Assembly (NCBI GenBank): GCA_035307765.1
Contig: DATGHU010000041.1
Coordinates: forward strand, 1-64,000
Source: a bacterium
GTDB taxonomy: Bacteria > Sysuimicrobiota > Sysuimicrobiia > Sysuimicrobiales > Segetimicrobiaceae
DNA length: 64,000 nt
Direction of reading: 5' to 3'
Position 1 is the stretch's first letter. Every line of letters starts with the position of its first letter. Made by a program: the position numbers and the translations under genes. The notes under the pieces are model-generated. The model made no database searches. It worked only from the letters and a program-made list of their open reading frames with translations, and was not told where the DNA came from. Shown piece by piece: positions 33,533 to 43,189 of this stretch.

Positions 33533-35076
33533 TCACGGTGAGAGGGTGACCCCTCGGAAGCGCATCATGCCGTCGGGAACCTGCACAAACCCGTGCACGC
33601 GGGTGGAAATGAGCTTGTATTCTTTAGGGAAGTACAGCCACACGTAGGGCACGTCATCGACGAGCAGCTTTGTCACCTCACCGTACGCCCGGCGCCGCTG
33701 ACTCATGGCCCCTAGGTACCGTGCGGCGTCGAGGAGTGTTTGGACGCGTTGGTTGTTGTACCCCGTGTAGTTGAAGGACCCGATGCCAGACTGGGTTGTA
33801 AACGGGTAGATATCGAAGTCGGGATCGGGACGGCCGCTCCACTCGATGAGCGCCGCTTCCTCCTTCAAGTGGCTGATCGCATCGATAATCGTGCCCTGAT
33901 CAACGATCTGGATCTTCATCTGGATCCCCGCGTCCGCGGCCATTGCTTGGATCGCTTGTGCGACCGCTAGGCGTTGTTGTCCCGGCTGGGTAAGGAACGT
34001 GAAGGTGAATCCCTCGGGATGTCCCCCGGCCTGAAGTTTCTCTTTAGCCAGCGCGACGGTCCGTGGGGGCAGCTTCCAGGCCGCATCGTACGCCGGCGTC
34101 CCGTTCGGGAAGAAGAAATACGCCGGGTACGCGGCGCCCTGAAGCACGACATTGGCGATCGCATCACGATCCACCGTGGCGGCGAAAGCCTGACGGAGCA
34201 GCTTGTTGTCAAAGGGCGGTTTGGTGACGTTCAACGCGATGGCGGTCCAGGCGATGGCACCGTGCTGCAGCAGGCGGAAACCAGCCCCGGGCCGAGCGGC
34301 GTCTGCGGCCAGTTCCTTGACCTGAGGGAGGGGGAAACGGTGCCGACGATGTCCACGTCCCCAGATTTAAGATTCGCGATGCGGGCGTTGTCGTCGGTGA
34401 TCATCCGGTAGACGATCCCGTCGAGCTGCGGGAGCCCTTTCTCCCAGTAGTCTGGGTTGCGGCGAAGCGTGATGTGATCCTGGGGGATCTTCTCCGCGAA
34501 CACGAAAGGGCCGGTCCCTACCGGGTGCAGCGTAAAGTTCAGGCCGTCCTTTTGCGTGGCGGTCGGAGAGAGCATCATCCCGGCCCGATCCGTGAGGACA
34601 TAGAGCAGCGGGCTGTAGGGCCGCTCCAGTGTGATCTGGACGGTCGCGGCGTCGACCGGGACGACATTTGCCACCGGTGCGATCTCACTCCGTCGTGCGG
34701 AGGGGAACTTTGGATCCCGCATTCTATCGAAGTTGGCCTTCACCGCCTCCGCGTTGAATGGAATCCCGTCATGGAACTTTACCCCCTGACGGAGTTTGAA
34801 CGTCACGGTTTTCCCATCTGGGCTAATCGTCCATGACGCCGCCAGCATCGGCACGATGGCCAAATTCTCGTCGATATCCACCAACTTGTCGTAGAGGTTC
34901 TGAAACACCTGACGGTCCACCGCCGAGCCCGAGAGGTGCGGGTCCATAGTGGGAGGATCAAGGTCGAGCGCTGCCTTTAACAGCCCACCGGCCTTCTGAC
35001 CTTGCGCGGATGCCGTCGCCATGAGTCCCGCTACCGCGATGGCGGCAAACCCCAGCATGATTGGTTTTTGCACCAC
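33533..35076 (-). pseudogene. Peptide/nickel ABC substrate-binding protein (SBP family 5), one frameshift
   Basis: ATG 35076 follows GAGGTCGGG and starts a signal peptide (MLGFAAIAVAGLMATASAQG). The SBP_bac_5 fold follows: GGLLKAALDLDPPTMDPHLS, LAASWTISPDGKTVTFKLRQ, GVKFHDGIPFNAEAVKANFD. Near 34335, in a C-rich run (TTTCCCCCTCCCTC), the frame shifts by one base; the second frame continues VKELAADAARPGAGFRLLQH to a normal C-terminus (stop 33533). Joined, the protein has the usual length of about 510 residues, so the gene is complete apart from this base. It may be a homopolymer error or a young pseudogene. No permeases are adjacent. Confidence 0.8.
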
Positions 35077-35469
35077 CCGACCTCCTCTTTTGTCCCCCGA
35101 CTCGAGCCCGGCTGTCGCTTCCCTTGCCGATGTCGCTGCGTAGAGATGATGAGCCTTAGGCCACTGTCAGCTGAGGCTCCCAAATATGTACTGAGCCCTC
35201 GGACCGTTCCGCCACCCTTGCGACGGCGCAGCGGTTCACAGGCTACCCCCTTGGGAAGCGTCGATCACCAGCACCGGACATATCTTAGTTCCTCGATGCG
35301 TGATTCATCCCTTAGTTATGGTTTGATATTGCGGATGGGAGGGGATCGGTGGGGCAGACTGGTGGAAAGGAGCTGGCCGCGCGGAGGTCTGGCGGGCGGC
35401 GTGCGGGGTCAACTTCCTCGATGGCGCGCCCGTTTCACGCACTCAGCCCGCCGAACGATGGAGGTCGGA
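35077..35469. other. Gene-free stretch
   Basis: The 390 bp between the binding-protein start and the Fur-family gene hold no supported gene; short frames lack family resemblance. Confidence 0.4.
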
Positions 35470-35883
35470 TCATGTGGAGACCTTCTTTTGGCACCTGGCA
35501 CATCGGCCAAAAAAGTCCACGACATGGTCAAGCACGGCGAATTTCTTGTCCGGGACCCTAACGCGGCAATCAGTCAGACTAATCACCGTGCCGCAGTCGA
35601 GGCAGATCATGTGATGATGATGCCCGGGAGCGCAGAAGACATATCGTATCGTTCGATTCGCCTGCGGGAAAGACCGACAGAGTCCCGCTTCGGCCAGAGC
35701 CGCGATGAGGCGGTAGACCGTGGCTCGGCCTGGATGCAGCCCCGATTGTTCGGCCGCGATACGTAGCTCCTGAGGCGTGTACCAGCGTCGCGAAGAGGCG
35801 AAGATTCTGACGAGTCGACGCCGGAGTGGGGTTACGCGGAGTCCCACTTGGCGGAGCCGGGTCCAAACCGAGTCCGGGAGCAT
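35470..35883 (-). CDS. Fur-family metal-responsive repressor (probable Zur)
   Basis: The chosen start MLPDSVWTRLRQVGLRVTPL at 35883 gives 137 residues. The winged helix includes RRWYTPQELRIAAEQSGLHPGRATVYRLIAALAEAGL, the standard Fur recognition region. The metal sites are GHHHHMICLDCGTV (His-rich with C-x-x-C) and a second CARCQKK pair, giving the structural zinc Cys4 site. Divergent placement from znuACB strongly suggests a zinc-sensing Zur that represses uptake when zinc is sufficient. Confidence 0.85.
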   Translation of the reverse strand: MLPDSVWTRLRQVGLRVTPLRRRLVRIFASSRRWYTPQELRIAAEQSGLHPGRATVYRLIAALAEAGLCRSFPQANRTIRYVFCAPGHHHHMICLDCGTVISLTDCRVRVPDKKFAVLDHVVDFFGRCARCQKKVST

Positions 35884-35951
35884 CGAGGATGTGACCACGA
35901 AATTGCCCACGGGGTTCGACCGATGAGACGATCTATCCTTGTTGTCGGCTC

Positions 35952-36003
35952 TTGACACCGGTTTCCATCTCGCTCTATAGTTTAAGAGATTCAGTATCGA
36001 TAC
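35952..36003 (+). promoter_or_regulatory. znuA promoter with downstream palindrome
   Basis: TTGACA (35952-35957), 18 bp, TATAGT (35976-35981) is a good housekeeping promoter for znuA. GTATCGATAC (35994-36003) is a perfect palindrome just downstream of the expected transcription start, a plausible repressor site. It does not match the classical Zur box closely, so assignment to the divergent Fur-family protein is inference. Confidence 0.55.
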
Positions 36004-36036
36004 CAAGTCTCAACAATAAAATTATGAAGGGACGCG

Positions 36037-36945
36037 ATGAAGCTGTCAAGGTCGGCGCGGGCGGCCGCCGTGAGCGGGATGATGATCGGATTGGGGGCCC
36101 TGGGAGTGACGCGTCCGGCTCCGGCGGCGCCTGCGGCTGCACGGATCATCATCGTTGCGGCGGAGAACTTCTATGGGGATATTGCCGGTCAGCTTGGCGG
36201 GGATCGCGTGTCTGTGACCAATATCATCAGTGATCCGAACGTGGACCCGCATGAATATGCGGCCAACGCTCGGACCGGCGTCGCCGTTGCCAACGCGCGC
36301 GTGATCATCCAAAATGGGATGGGCTATGACGAATTCATGAATCGCCTGGAGGCTGCGTCGCCGGATCTGCGGCGTAAGGTGATTGTCGTTGCGAATCTGG
36401 CTGGGCGCAAGACGGGCGAGAACCCGCACCTGTGGTACGACCCCCCGACGATCCCCAAGGTCGCTCAAGCCATTCTCGATACATTTGTGCAGCTCGACCC
36501 AGGCTCGGCGGCGTCTTATCGCAACCGGTATCGAACCTTCCGGGCATCCTTGCGGCCGTTGAACCAGGCCATCGCGAGCATCAAGATAGCGTACAACGGC
36601 ACCTTGGTCGCGTCCACCGAGCCTGTCTTCGGTTACATGGCAGCTGCCCTCGGCCTGCGTGTGGTCACCCCGCTCGTGTTTCAGAAGGCGGTGGAGGAAG
36701 GGGAAGACCCCCCCGCCGCAGCGATGGCGCAGATGGAGGATCAGCTGAAGAAACACCAGGTCAAAGTCCTCCTGTACAACACTCAAACGGTCTCCCCCAT
36801 CACCAACAGGGTGCAAGAGCTGGCGAGACGCGTCGGTGTCCCAATCGTGGGCATCTCAGAGACCGAGCCGCCGAGGGAGTCATACCAGCAGTGGATGCTC
36901 TCGCAGTTGGGCGCGGTGCGAGCGGCACTCGGCCGGGGCAAGTAG
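36037..36945 (+). CDS. znuA: Zinc/manganese ABC transporter substrate-binding protein
   Basis: ATG 36037 starts a 302-residue protein with a signal peptide ending near PAPAAPAAA. Metal ligands follow the ZnuA/PsaA order: His in VDPHEYAANA, His in GENPHLWYDP, Glu/His region TEPVFGYMAAALGL, and the C-terminal Asp/Glu segment GISETEPPRES. It lacks the long His-rich loop of some ZnuA proteins and carries Glu at the third position, so manganese or mixed specificity is possible. The divergent Fur-family gene favours zinc. The znuC GTG start overlaps its stop codon. Confidence 0.85.
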   Translation: MKLSRSARAAAVSGMMIGLGALGVTRPAPAAPAAARIIIVAAENFYGDIAGQLGGDRVSVTNIISDPNVDPHEYAANARTGVAVANARVIIQNGMGYDEFMNRLEAASPDLRRKVIVVANLAGRKTGENPHLWYDPPTIPKVAQAILDTFVQLDPGSAASYRNRYRTFRASLRPLNQAIASIKIAYNGTLVASTEPVFGYMAAALGLRVVTPLVFQKAVEEGEDPPAAAMAQMEDQLKKHQVKVLLYNTQTVSPITNRVQELARRVGVPIVGISETEPPRESYQQWMLSQLGAVRAALGRGK

Positions 36946-37754
36946 TGTCCGACACTCCGGCGATCACGCTTGATCAGGCATCCCTGCGGTTCGACCATGG
37001 ACCGTTGTGGGACGGATTGTCGCTGGCTGTGCCGCAGGGCGAGTTTCTCGCGGTGCTGGGGCCGAATGGCTCGGGGAAGACTTCGCTCCTCCGCGTGCTG
37101 CTGGGACTGCAGAGGCTCAACGCCGGCCGGGCGCGGGTCCTTGGACATCTTCCCCACCGGGGGAATCAAGCGATCGGGTACGTGCCGCAGCAGCGGGCCT
37201 TCGATCCCGACCTCCCGCTTCGTGGTCGCGATCTGGTGCGGTTTGGCCTAGACGGGAACCGGTGGGGGTTCATGCGAAACGCACGAGGGGCGGAGCGCGA
37301 CGTCGAGGAGATGCTGGCACTCCTCGACGCGCGGGCGTTCGCCGACTCTCCGGTTGGACGCCTGTCCGGTGGCGAGCAGCAGCGCCTTCGAGTTGCCCAG
37401 GCCCTGATCGGTAGACCGCAGCTCCTGCTCTGCGACGAGCCACTCCTCAGCCTGGATCTGAATTATCAACAAACCATCGTGCAATTATTTTCTGAGTGGA
37501 ATCGCCGGAGGGGCGTTACCGTCATTTTTGTCACACACGATGTCAACCCCCTGTTAACCGCGATCGATCGGGTGTTGTTACTCGCCGGCGGCCCCTGGGC
37601 GGTCGGTGGTGTCGACGATGTGTTGACGTCCGAGACACTCACCCACCTCTACCGGCGGCCGGTGGAGGTCGAGCGTATCAAAGGGCGGGTCGTGGTGCTC
37701 GGTGCTGAACTTGGCGGGCACGAGCCGCTGCACATGCACGGGGGAACCGTTTGA
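36945..37754 (+). CDS. znuC: Zinc ABC transporter ATPase
   Basis: The GTG at 36945 overlaps the znuA stop (TAGTG) and gives 269 residues. Walker A is GPNGSGKTSLL, the Q-loop GYVPQQRAFD, the signature LSGGEQQRL, Walker B LLLCDEPLLSLD and the H-loop VTHD. The C-terminus has HEPLHMHGG, a histidine-containing tail that could sense metal. It is translationally coupled to both neighbours, as in typical znuACB operons. Confidence 0.9.
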   Translation: MSDTPAITLDQASLRFDHGPLWDGLSLAVPQGEFLAVLGPNGSGKTSLLRVLLGLQRLNAGRARVLGHLPHRGNQAIGYVPQQRAFDPDLPLRGRDLVRFGLDGNRWGFMRNARGAERDVEEMLALLDARAFADSPVGRLSGGEQQRLRVAQALIGRPQLLLCDEPLLSLDLNYQQTIVQLFSEWNRRRGVTVIFVTHDVNPLLTAIDRVLLLAGGPWAVGGVDDVLTSETLTHLYRRPVEVERIKGRVVVLGAELGGHEPLHMHGGTV

Positions 37755-38611
37755 TGACCTCGCTTTGGCATTACGCGTTTGTGCAGCACGCGCTTGCCGC
37801 TGGGGTGATGGCCGCCATCCTCGCGGGATGTGTGGGGCCAATCGTCACGATCCGCAACATGGCATTTGCCGTGCACGGCTTAGCCGAAGTGGGCTTTACT
37901 GGGGCGGCGGGAGCCGTGATGCTTGGAGCATCGCCCATGATCGGCGTGCTGACGGCCACCTTTGCTGCCGCGGCAGCCATCGGCATCCTGGGAGTGCGCC
38001 TGCGCGAACGCGATGTCGCCATCGGGAGCGTCCTGGCCTTCGGCATCGGTCTGGGCGTCCTGTTCTTGAGTCTCACCAAGCGCTACGCAGCAGAAGCATT
38101 CAGTATCCTCTTTGGATCGATCCTGGCCGTCAGTCAAGAAGATTTGTTGCGGGTTGCTTTCGTTGGAACGATCGCGTTGGCCGCTTTGGCGGTGATCTAC
38201 CGGCCCCTGCGGTTCGCCAGCGTCGATCCAGAGGTGGCAGAGGCTCGCGGCGTTCCCGTCCGCCTGCTTTCCTCGGTATTCTTGCTGCTTTTGGCGCTGG
38301 CGGTCTCTGAGGCTGTCCAGGTGGTCGGGGTCCTCCTGATCCTCACCCTGCTGGTCGTCCCCTCTGCGGCTGCGCAGCGGCTAACCCCTCAACCCCGTTT
38401 GGTGGTCGTCTACAGCGTGGGTGTCGCGCTCGTTTCCACGGTCGGCGGCCTCGCCGGAGCGATCTACACATCACTGCCGGTTGGTTTTTTTGTCTCAGCT
38501 TTTAGCTTCGCCGCATACCTGCTCGCGCGCGTGATCGGTCCGCGCCTGATGGGCGGCACAAGGACGGCGGCGCACGCCGAGCATCCGGTCGCGCCGATAC
38601 CTGGCAAGTAA
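37754..38611 (+). CDS. znuB: Zinc ABC transporter permease
   Basis: ATG 37754 overlaps the ATPase stop (TGATG) and gives 285 residues with seven to eight membrane helices. The ABC-3 signatures are visible: FAVHGLAEVGFTGAAGAVML, the coupling loop RFASVDPEVAEARGVPVRLL and VVGVLLILTLLVVPSAAAQRL. It completes the metal uptake system. No terminator hairpin is obvious after the stop. Confidence 0.9.
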   Translation: MTSLWHYAFVQHALAAGVMAAILAGCVGPIVTIRNMAFAVHGLAEVGFTGAAGAVMLGASPMIGVLTATFAAAAAIGILGVRLRERDVAIGSVLAFGIGLGVLFLSLTKRYAAEAFSILFGSILAVSQEDLLRVAFVGTIALAALAVIYRPLRFASVDPEVAEARGVPVRLLSSVFLLLLALAVSEAVQVVGVLLILTLLVVPSAAAQRLTPQPRLVVVYSVGVALVSTVGGLAGAIYTSLPVGFFVSAFSFAAYLLARVIGPRLMGGTRTAAHAEHPVAPIPGK

Positions 38612-38816
38612 GTCGTGGGTGGGCGATTCGCGTGCATTGCGCATCGCCTTGAATTTCATGGATCTCCAGAGTCGGGCCACGCAGGGAGAGGAGACAGGTT
38701 CGAGGGCAGGGGGGGCCAATTGTCGGCATTCCTCCGAGGGTGATGGGTTCTCGCGGCGCAGGCGCGGTTCGAACGGCAAAGTCCCACTGGCTGAATCACA
38801 AAACACAGCCCCCAGA

Positions 38817-39197
38817 TTATTTCCCTTTATCGCCCTGATCCCGCACCTGTCCGGTCGAGCAGGTGTTGTACGCGCCAAGGATTTGTGCCGCGGCGATCAC
38901 GTTGGGGTTGCCTCTCGCCAGCCACTGCTGGACGGCCGCACTCGCCATTTGCACGAGTGTCGGGAACGTCTGGTTCTGGGTGCACAGCGTGACCCCTTGG
39001 GTGATCATGCTCGGGTTTCCATATGCTGCCCTAGCGGCGTCCGCAACCCCGGCGGCGTAGCCAGCTTGAAAGCCTTGATTGTAGGCGTTCCCGCCGAGGA
39101 AGTACTGTCGCAACTGGTCCCTGGTAACTACCTGGGCGGACGCCGCCGCGCTTGCTCCGAGGACAATCATGCCGATAAGCATCACTACACGTCGCAT
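38817..39197 (-). CDS. Small secreted protein with Rap1a/Tai-like domain
   Basis: ATG 39197 follows GGGAGGTGAGAACG and gives 126 residues. A signal peptide (MRRVVMLIGMIVLGASAAAS) is followed by FLGGNAYNQGFQAGYAAGVA with two cysteines (TLCTQN, YNTCST) and VQMASAAVQQWLARGNP. This matches the Rap1a/Tai fold seen in type VI immunity proteins and in many secreted proteins of unknown role. No toxin or type VI gene is nearby, so an immunity function is not supported here. It is probably periplasmic. Confidence 0.65.
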   Translation of the reverse strand: MRRVVMLIGMIVLGASAAASAQVVTRDQLRQYFLGGNAYNQGFQAGYAAGVADAARAAYGNPSMITQGVTLCTQNQTFPTLVQMASAAVQQWLARGNPNVIAAAQILGAYNTCSTGQVRDQGDKGK

Positions 39198-39778
39198 CGT
39201 TCTCACCTCCCACTCAAGGTCACAGTGCACCGGTCACGCGGAGCCGAAACAGATAGGATCTCCTTGCCGAACGGAGGCCGCGATGTCCACGAATGGGTTG
39301 TCCCCCTTTGGGCACTCGCGAGGGGACGCATTATGTGCCGCCGAAGACGCCATCCCCGGTTGCCTACGAGTATTCGGAGAATCCACCTGGGGTTCCGTTT
39401 CCGGTCTCCGACCACCTTCCAGTCGAGGCCGCCCCCCTTCCTGGATGCCCATTTCCAGAGGCCAGTAGCTACATGCGCTCCGGCGACCTCGGTTCCTACG
39501 TCCGCTCGGGCCCTAGGCTTTCGTTTGCGGAGCGATCCTCGGCTATTCGTCCATTCACGTGCGGTGGAAAGATGAAGATGTCTTCGAGATTCAGGCTTGC
39601 CGCGTATTGTGTGCCGCACCGAACGGGGGGGCGTTGGTCGATGAACCGCGAAGTGACGCGCGCGGACTCATCGATGATATCGAGCGGAGGGCTGCGGAAG
39701 CATTATACCCGGCGAAGGTGCCCCCCACGATCCCGCAGAACCGCGAAGCGTGGGAGAACTGTTGCCGTTGGGTGATTG
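39198..39778. other. Mostly gene-free stretch with one unresolved coding remnant
   Basis: A plus frame at about 39559-39786 reads FEIQACRVLCAAPNGGALVD and KVPPTIPQNREAWENCCRWV with good coding character and ends just after the MFS start. It has no ribosome binding site and I do not recognise it; it may be the 3' end of a lost gene. Nothing else is supported. Confidence 0.35.
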
Positions 39779-41035
39779 ATGGTTAATTCGGAGTCCCGTA
39801 ACGAGCGCACGTCCGGCACTCTCGACCCCCTCGTCCCGGGCGGGGCCGCGCCCGGCGGGACGGACCTGGAATCACGCCTCTGGCTGAACAACGTGCTGCA
39901 GGTTGTCTCGACCGCGGCGTGGTATGTTGCCGCGCCGTTCATCCCCCTCTACCTTGCCTCCCAGGGGACATCGGTCGGGGTCATCGGAGGGATCATCGGG
40001 CTTTCCGGTGTCGTGCCGCTGCTGATTTCCCTCCACGCCGGCGCGTTGGTGGATGAACGCGGTCCCGCCCTGGTCACCAAAGGCGCGGTGCTTCTGTACG
40101 CGGTTGCCGGGGTGACCCTGACCGCCCTGCATGCTGTCTGGCCGGTGGCCGTCGCATACGCGCTCATGGGGATCGCTAACATCGGGTTTGCGGTGGCCTC
40201 GCAAGCCGTGGTTGCCGCGGCGAGCACCCCGGCCACGCGAGTCCGGAACTATGGGTACTATTCCCTTTGGAACTCGGCCGGAGCGGTCGTCGGCCCGGTC
40301 ATCGGGGGTTTCGTCACGGGGCAGTTCGGGTACCAGACGGCGTTCGCGACGGTGTGGCTCCTGATGATCCCCTCATTTGCGATCGCCGGGACGCTCCGGG
40401 GTGTGCCGGCTCCCCTTCGGCGCCCTGTCTCGTTCGCGACGGCCCACACGCTTGCCGGCCCGATCCTCCGCGAACGGGAAGTGCGCGCCGTTCTCTTCAT
40501 CTCGTTCATGGTGGTGTGCGGGCAGACGCTGCAGCAGTCGTTCTATCCACTCTACCTGCACAAGGCGGGTCTATCCCCAACCCTGATCGGGGTCATCATC
40601 GCCGCGATCAGCCTGGGCTCGATGGTTGTTCGCTCGTCCCTGACGCGGGGCGTGGAGTGGTTTGGCTACGCATGGCTGCTCCTTGGCGCGACTGCGCTGT
40701 TGGCCGTCACGCTGGGCATCACACCACTGGTGCGACAATTCTGGCCGCTGATCTTGGTGTCGGGGCTGATGGGAGCGAGTCTCGGCTTCACCCAGCCACT
40801 CACCATGAGCTTGATGGTAGAATCGGTCGGCGCGGAGTCCTGGGGGGTGGCCTTTGGGATGCGTCAGGGGGTGCAGCGCATCGGGGCGATCATGAGCCCG
40901 ATCGTCTTCGGGCTGGTGACCGCGGCCTCGGGGGTCGAGTCGGCGTTCTTCCTCGGCGGTGCCACGCTTCTGGGCGCTGTGCCTATTATGTCAAGCATCA
41001 CCCGGCATCTCCGCCGCGCACCGCGCTCGCCCTGA
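39779..41035 (+). CDS. MFS transporter
   Basis: ATG 39779 (TTG 39776 also possible) gives 418 residues with about 12 membrane helices after a 35-residue cytoplasmic start. The loop between helices 2 and 3 (GALVDERGPALVTKGAVLLY) carries a weak G-x-x-x-D-R-x-G motif of the major facilitator superfamily. The sequence WNSAGAVVGPVIGGFVTGQF fits the helix-5 antiporter motif C (GPxxGG) of drug exporters. Efflux of a small molecule by proton antiport is likely; the substrate is unknown. It converges on the aspartoacylase-like gene. Confidence 0.85.
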   Translation: MVNSESRNERTSGTLDPLVPGGAAPGGTDLESRLWLNNVLQVVSTAAWYVAAPFIPLYLASQGTSVGVIGGIIGLSGVVPLLISLHAGALVDERGPALVTKGAVLLYAVAGVTLTALHAVWPVAVAYALMGIANIGFAVASQAVVAAASTPATRVRNYGYYSLWNSAGAVVGPVIGGFVTGQFGYQTAFATVWLLMIPSFAIAGTLRGVPAPLRRPVSFATAHTLAGPILREREVRAVLFISFMVVCGQTLQQSFYPLYLHKAGLSPTLIGVIIAAISLGSMVVRSSLTRGVEWFGYAWLLLGATALLAVTLGITPLVRQFWPLILVSGLMGASLGFTQPLTMSLMVESVGAESWGVAFGMRQGVQRIGAIMSPIVFGLVTAASGVESAFFLGGATLLGAVPIMSSITRHLRRAPRSP

Positions 41036-41082
41036 TTGCAACACACGGATGAGCGATCGGGGGCGCGTGCCGCCCTGCAGAC

Positions 41083-41103
41083 CCTCAGCCTCTGGGGGTG
41101 AGG
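41083..41103. terminator. Possible bidirectional hairpin between convergent genes
   Basis: CCTCA (41083-41087) pairs with TGAGG (41099-41103), with further C-G pairs inside, in the short gap between the converging MFS and aspartoacylase-like genes. There is no T-run on either side, so termination strength is doubtful. Confidence 0.3.
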
Positions 41104-41110
41104 TTGAAGC

Positions 41111-42046
41111 TTAGGCGGGTTTGGCCACGATATACACAAGGGCTGAGCCCTCTATGGTGCAGATTTGGGGACGCATGAGCATCATCGCGGTTTGTTCATG
41201 GGGAGCGGTGAAGACCTGTAATTCGGCCAGGGTGTGCAGGTCGAGGATCTTGCCCAGCTCAGTTCCCGCTGGGATGATAGTGCCCACAGCACCTTCCCTG
41301 AGCGTGGGCACGAAAATCCCGCCCACTTTGGCGCGCATGGCTTCCGTTGCGCTCACATCGATGGCTTTATCGGCCGGCGCGGGGGGAGCGCCAAGGGTGA
41401 TGACGCCGAGATTAAAGAGGGCACGCTCGAGGCCTTTGGCATTGCGTTCGGCCCAATACATTTCCCTGCTCGAACGCCCGCCCACTTCAACATTCGCGAC
41501 TTTCATGCCCAGCGAGCGGGCGTAGGTGGTGAGGCCGCCGCGCTTGTTGGGGGCATTGCTGATGAAAGGCGCTCCTAGATCAGTCGCCAACTGCTCGGAT
41601 CCTTCGAAGCGTTTGACGAAAGCGTTGACGCACCAGGTACCGCCGCCATGAAGGTCGATGACCACATCGCTGTCAGCGATCAACGGGGCAATGGACGCCG
41701 CAAGGCGGTCAGTGTGTGAGCCGCCCGCGTTGCCCGGGAACACGCTGTCCAGGTCGATAGGATTGGGGGAGTCGATCCAGGAGTTGCGACGCTCGACCTC
41801 GGCCGCGAGCGCATTGGCCGTGAAAATCACACGCAGGCGACCGGTGAGGGTCGCTATGGAGCGCAGGCAGAACATTTTGATTGCCAGGGCAGACCAGGGT
41901 CCTTCGTCGCCATGCGTCCCAGCGATGAGGGTCACGCGAGTGCCCGTTGTCCCGGTTTCGCCATATTTCAGCGGGATGTACTGAGCGGCGGCGTGGGCAG
42001 TGATTCGAACTTCGTGCCATTCCAAAGATTCATAAATCGTCCTCAA
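41111..42046 (-). CDS. Succinylglutamate desuccinylase/aspartoacylase-family hydrolase
   Basis: A TTG at 42046 opens 311 residues; no good ribosome binding site is visible. The zinc ligands are His45 and Glu48 (GTHGDEGPW) and His133 (VIDLHGGGTW), and the substrate-binding Arg/Asn region RNSWIDSPNPIDLDSVFPG follows the AspA/AstE order. Members deacylate N-acyl amino acids or related amides. A C-terminal beta domain (VGGIFVPTLREGAVGTIIPAG) resembles that of ectoine-derivative deacylases. It is the third gene of a minus-strand run with an SDR and a DapA-family enzyme. Confidence 0.8.
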   Translation of the reverse strand: MRTIYESLEWHEVRITAHAAAQYIPLKYGETGTTGTRVTLIAGTHGDEGPWSALAIKMFCLRSIATLTGRLRVIFTANALAAEVERRNSWIDSPNPIDLDSVFPGNAGGSHTDRLAASIAPLIADSDVVIDLHGGGTWCVNAFVKRFEGSEQLATDLGAPFISNAPNKRGGLTTYARSLGMKVANVEVGGRSSREMYWAERNAKGLERALFNLGVITLGAPPAPADKAIDVSATEAMRAKVGGIFVPTLREGAVGTIIPAGTELGKILDLHTLAELQVFTAPHEQTAMMLMRPQICTIEGSALVYIVAKPA

Positions 42047-42187
42047 GTGAGAACCCCCCCGAAGGTGAGTGAACTATGTTCGTCTTGATGGAAGCGCACA
42101 CGGCGTGCAAGCCCGTCAGGTGAGTTGCCGCTCGGCAAGGCGGATTGACATGCGCGAGAAGCCTGGGCGCCGGAACGTCGGGCTGTG

Positions 42188-43024
42188 CTATTCCACACGA
42201 TTCCTGTACCATTCTTGGCGTGCGCGAAAATCGTCCGGATAGAGTGTGACCTTTTCGACCGCGAACTCAAACTCGTCACCTTCTCGGGCGATGGTCTGGA
42301 CGAGCTTCGCGGCGTCGAAGCGGTAGCCGCTGAACCGGCTGGGCGGCTGCGCGGCGAGCCACACCCATGCCTTGCCGAGTTCGACCGGATCCGCCCATTT
42401 CGCTCTGAGTTCCGCCGGGGTTTGATCGTACTCTGCCCAGGTCATGCGGGTCGGTTTGATGCGGGCGCCCGGGCCGATCGTATTGAGTGCGATGTTGTGG
42501 GATCGAGCTTCGAGCGAGAGTGCCTTGACGAATCCTTCGGCGCCGTGTTTGATCGTGCAGTAGGCGATCTCCTCTTCGTAGCCGCGTATGCTGGAGCCGC
42601 TGGCGATGCCCATGATGTGACCTCCGCCTTGCGCTTTCATCTGATTCCAAACCGCGTACGTACAATTGAATAGTCCGCCCATGCCGACATTGATCTGGCG
42701 CGTCCATTCTCCCGGCGTGGTCGCGTCAAAGGTGATCAGCGGCATGTAAATCGCGTTATGCACCACCACATCGAGGCGCCCCCAGTGGTCGAGGATCTTT
42801 TTCACGACGCTTTGGCACTCGGCGAGGTCGGCAACGTCGGAGCGGAAAGTTTGAAAGTCCGTGCCGTCGGCGGCAAGGGTTTGGGCGCAGCGCGCCAGGT
42901 CATCGTCACTGATGTCTGTCACCCCGACCCTCGCGCCCGCAATGCCGAACGCTCGGGCGATACCCCACCCCAACCCGCGCGCCGCACCGGTGATGAGGGC
43001 GACTCCGTTCTTGAGAAGCGTCAT
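42188..43024 (-). CDS. Short-chain dehydrogenase/reductase
   Basis: The start MTLLKNGVALITGAARGLGW at 43024 gives 278 residues. The cofactor motif is TGAARGLGWG, the NAD/NADP discriminator VTDISDDD (acidic, favouring NAD), and the active site has Ser in IASGSS and YCTIKHG as Y-x-x-x-K. The NAG-like motif is modified to HNAIY. A C-terminal extension of about 40 residues is charged. It lies between a DapA-family lyase and an aspartoacylase-like hydrolase, suggesting a small hydroxy or keto acid pathway. Confidence 0.85.
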   Translation of the reverse strand: MTLLKNGVALITGAARGLGWGIARAFGIAGARVGVTDISDDDLARCAQTLAADGTDFQTFRSDVADLAECQSVVKKILDHWGRLDVVVHNAIYMPLITFDATTPGEWTRQINVGMGGLFNCTYAVWNQMKAQGGGHIMGIASGSSIRGYEEEIAYCTIKHGAEGFVKALSLEARSHNIALNTIGPGARIKPTRMTWAEYDQTPAELRAKWADPVELGKAWVWLAAQPPSRFSGYRFDAAKLVQTIAREGDEFEFAVEKVTLYPDDFRARQEWYRNRVE

Positions 43025-43189
43025 CGTCCGATCCCTTCGTGTTTCGCGTTTTCGCTCGTCGTCCATTGGGTGGACGATGCTGCGCCCTTCATCCGGTTGT
43101 TGTTCCGGGTGCCATCAACTTCTTGCCCAGGAGGCGACAGACTCGCGCCACCGACGCGGGGCGTCGATGGGGCGGGACCGACCGGTACT

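Noticed and set aside
36432-36944. N-terminal extension of the znuC frame overlapping znuA
   Set aside because: The extension lies in another frame of znuA and has no family resemblance; the GTG at 36945 gives a normal ATPase.
38817-39197. Type VI immunity role for the Rap1a/Tai-like protein
   Set aside because: No effector, Hcp, VgrG or other type VI gene is nearby; the fold also occurs in unrelated secreted proteins.
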